Positions 5,926 to 6,196 of a DNA stretch of 6,196 nt are shown here, in pieces (positions within the stretch are counted from its first letter, which is position 1; each line of letters starts with the position of its first letter). A program made the translations under genes and the position numbers. Below the pieces are notes generated by a model, which was not told where the DNA came from, searched no databases, and saw nothing but the letters and a program-made list of their open reading frames with translations. The stretch is from positions 1-6,196 of the forward strand of contig JABFXT010000631.1 of NCBI GenBank assembly GCA_013361595.1, in the 5' to 3' direction. Source of the stretch: Nocardia sp. (lineage in GTDB: Bacteria > Actinomycetota > Actinomycetes > Mycobacteriales > Mycobacteriaceae).

Positions 5926-6006
5926 ATGAGCGTGACGCGTCGCCGGGGGAATCCGGGCGGACCGGGGCCGGCCGGCCGGGATCGAACGGCCGGAGACCGA
6001 TCGTGA
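5926..6006 (+). CDS. Short upstream ORF (26 aa), possibly coupled to the DUF305 gene
   Basis: An ATG at 5926 is preceded, 6 nt away, by GGGAGG (5914-5919), the strongest ribosome site on the plus strand of this region. It opens a 26-codon ORF that encodes a Gly-, Pro- and Arg-rich peptide (MSVTRRRGNPGG at the start) with no recognisable domain. Its TGA (6004-6006) overlaps the GTG start of the DUF305 gene (6003) in a GTGA junction, the usual sign of translational coupling. It may be a leader peptide, a small protein, or the remnant of a truncated upstream gene. Third-position GC is only about 73%, so coding is not certain. Confidence 0.45.
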   Translation: MSVTRRRGNPGGPGPAGRDRTAGDRS

Positions 6007-6196
6007 ACCGGCTACGCAACGCGGTCGCCGTCGTCGTGGCGGCCGGGTTGCTGCTGGTGCTGGGGGCGGCGATCCGCCCGCTGTTCGTCGACGACCCGGC
6101 CCCGCCGGAAATCCTGTCCGCCACGGAGATCGGGTTCATCCAGGATATGGCGGCCCACCATGCCCAGGCGCTGGTGATGGTGCAGCAGATCGGAAG
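6003..6196 (+). CDS. DUF305 family membrane-anchored protein, 3' partial
   Basis: The first 64 codons of a DUF305 protein are visible; the gene runs past the window end. Two Arg (RLRN) precede one hydrophobic segment (residues 7-24, AVAVVVAAGLLLVLGAAI), which fits a signal anchor or uncleaved signal with the rest outside the membrane. The family motif follows: EIGFIQDMAAHHAQALVM (42-59), with the His52-His53 pair typical of DUF305. The family is ferritin-like in fold and sometimes linked with metals, but its function is not established. GTG at 6003 has GGAG (5992-5995) 7 nt upstream and overlaps the preceding ORF's stop. The same frame is open to a GTG at 5889, which would add 38 polar residues before the anchor; I consider this less likely because the ribosome site at 6003 is good. 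Confidence 0.85.
   Translation, partial: MNRLRNAVAVVVAAGLLLVLGAAIRPLFVDDPAPPEILSATEIGFIQDMAAHHAQALVMVQQIG

Noticed and set aside
5780..6139. Minus-strand open frame of 119 codons opposite the DUF305 start
   Set aside because: It is Ser/Arg/Pro-rich and antisense to the signal-anchor and DUF305 motif.
1..6196. Mobile elements, CRISPR arrays, tRNA or rRNA genes
   Set aside because: No transposase motifs, repeat-spacer pattern, terminal repeats or RNA gene signatures were seen.

Overview
The window is very GC-rich, codon third positions are mostly G or C, and several genes use ATGA/GTGA-type junctions. This points to a high-GC actinomycete. The gene order VWA/Mg-chelatase-like protein, cobO, cobB matches what I recall of the mycobacterial Rv2850c-cobO-cobB region, and the protein style suggests Nocardia or a close relative. 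The genus is an inference, not something read directly.

Left half (1-3374, + strand): the end of an aerobic cobalamin (vitamin B12) operon. It holds the C-terminal VWA half of a Mg-chelatase-like protein (cut by the window edge), then cobO (corrinoid adenosyltransferase), cobB (cobyrinic acid a,c-diamide synthase) and a small CobE/CbiG C-terminal-domain protein. Together they cover cobalt insertion (the chelatase-like protein probably serving CobN), a,c-amidation and adenosylation. A perfect 8-bp hairpin lies between cobO and cobB. A 9-bp hairpin directly after the cobE stop probably ends the operon in the 40-nt convergent gap. No riboswitch is visible; if there is one, it is upstream of the window.

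Middle (3415-5680, - strand): a two-gene operon. An APH/ACAD10-11-N-like phosphotransferase comes first, followed one base later by a 376-aa protein that looks like the actinobacterial lipocalin/AttH-CrtC-like (DUF7064/7065-type) proteins. The substrate is unknown. A 5-6 nt Shine-Dalgarno, a structured leader and an upstream operator-like palindrome that fits the KstR consensus suggest control by a TetR-family lipid or sterol regulator.

Right end (5681-6196): a divergent control region of about 250-320 bp, then a possible 26-codon ORF with a strong ribosome site. Its stop overlaps the GTG start of a membrane-anchored DUF305 protein that runs off the window. The points most worth a second look are the kinase plus AttH-like cassette with its operator, and the coupled short ORF in front of the DUF305 gene.
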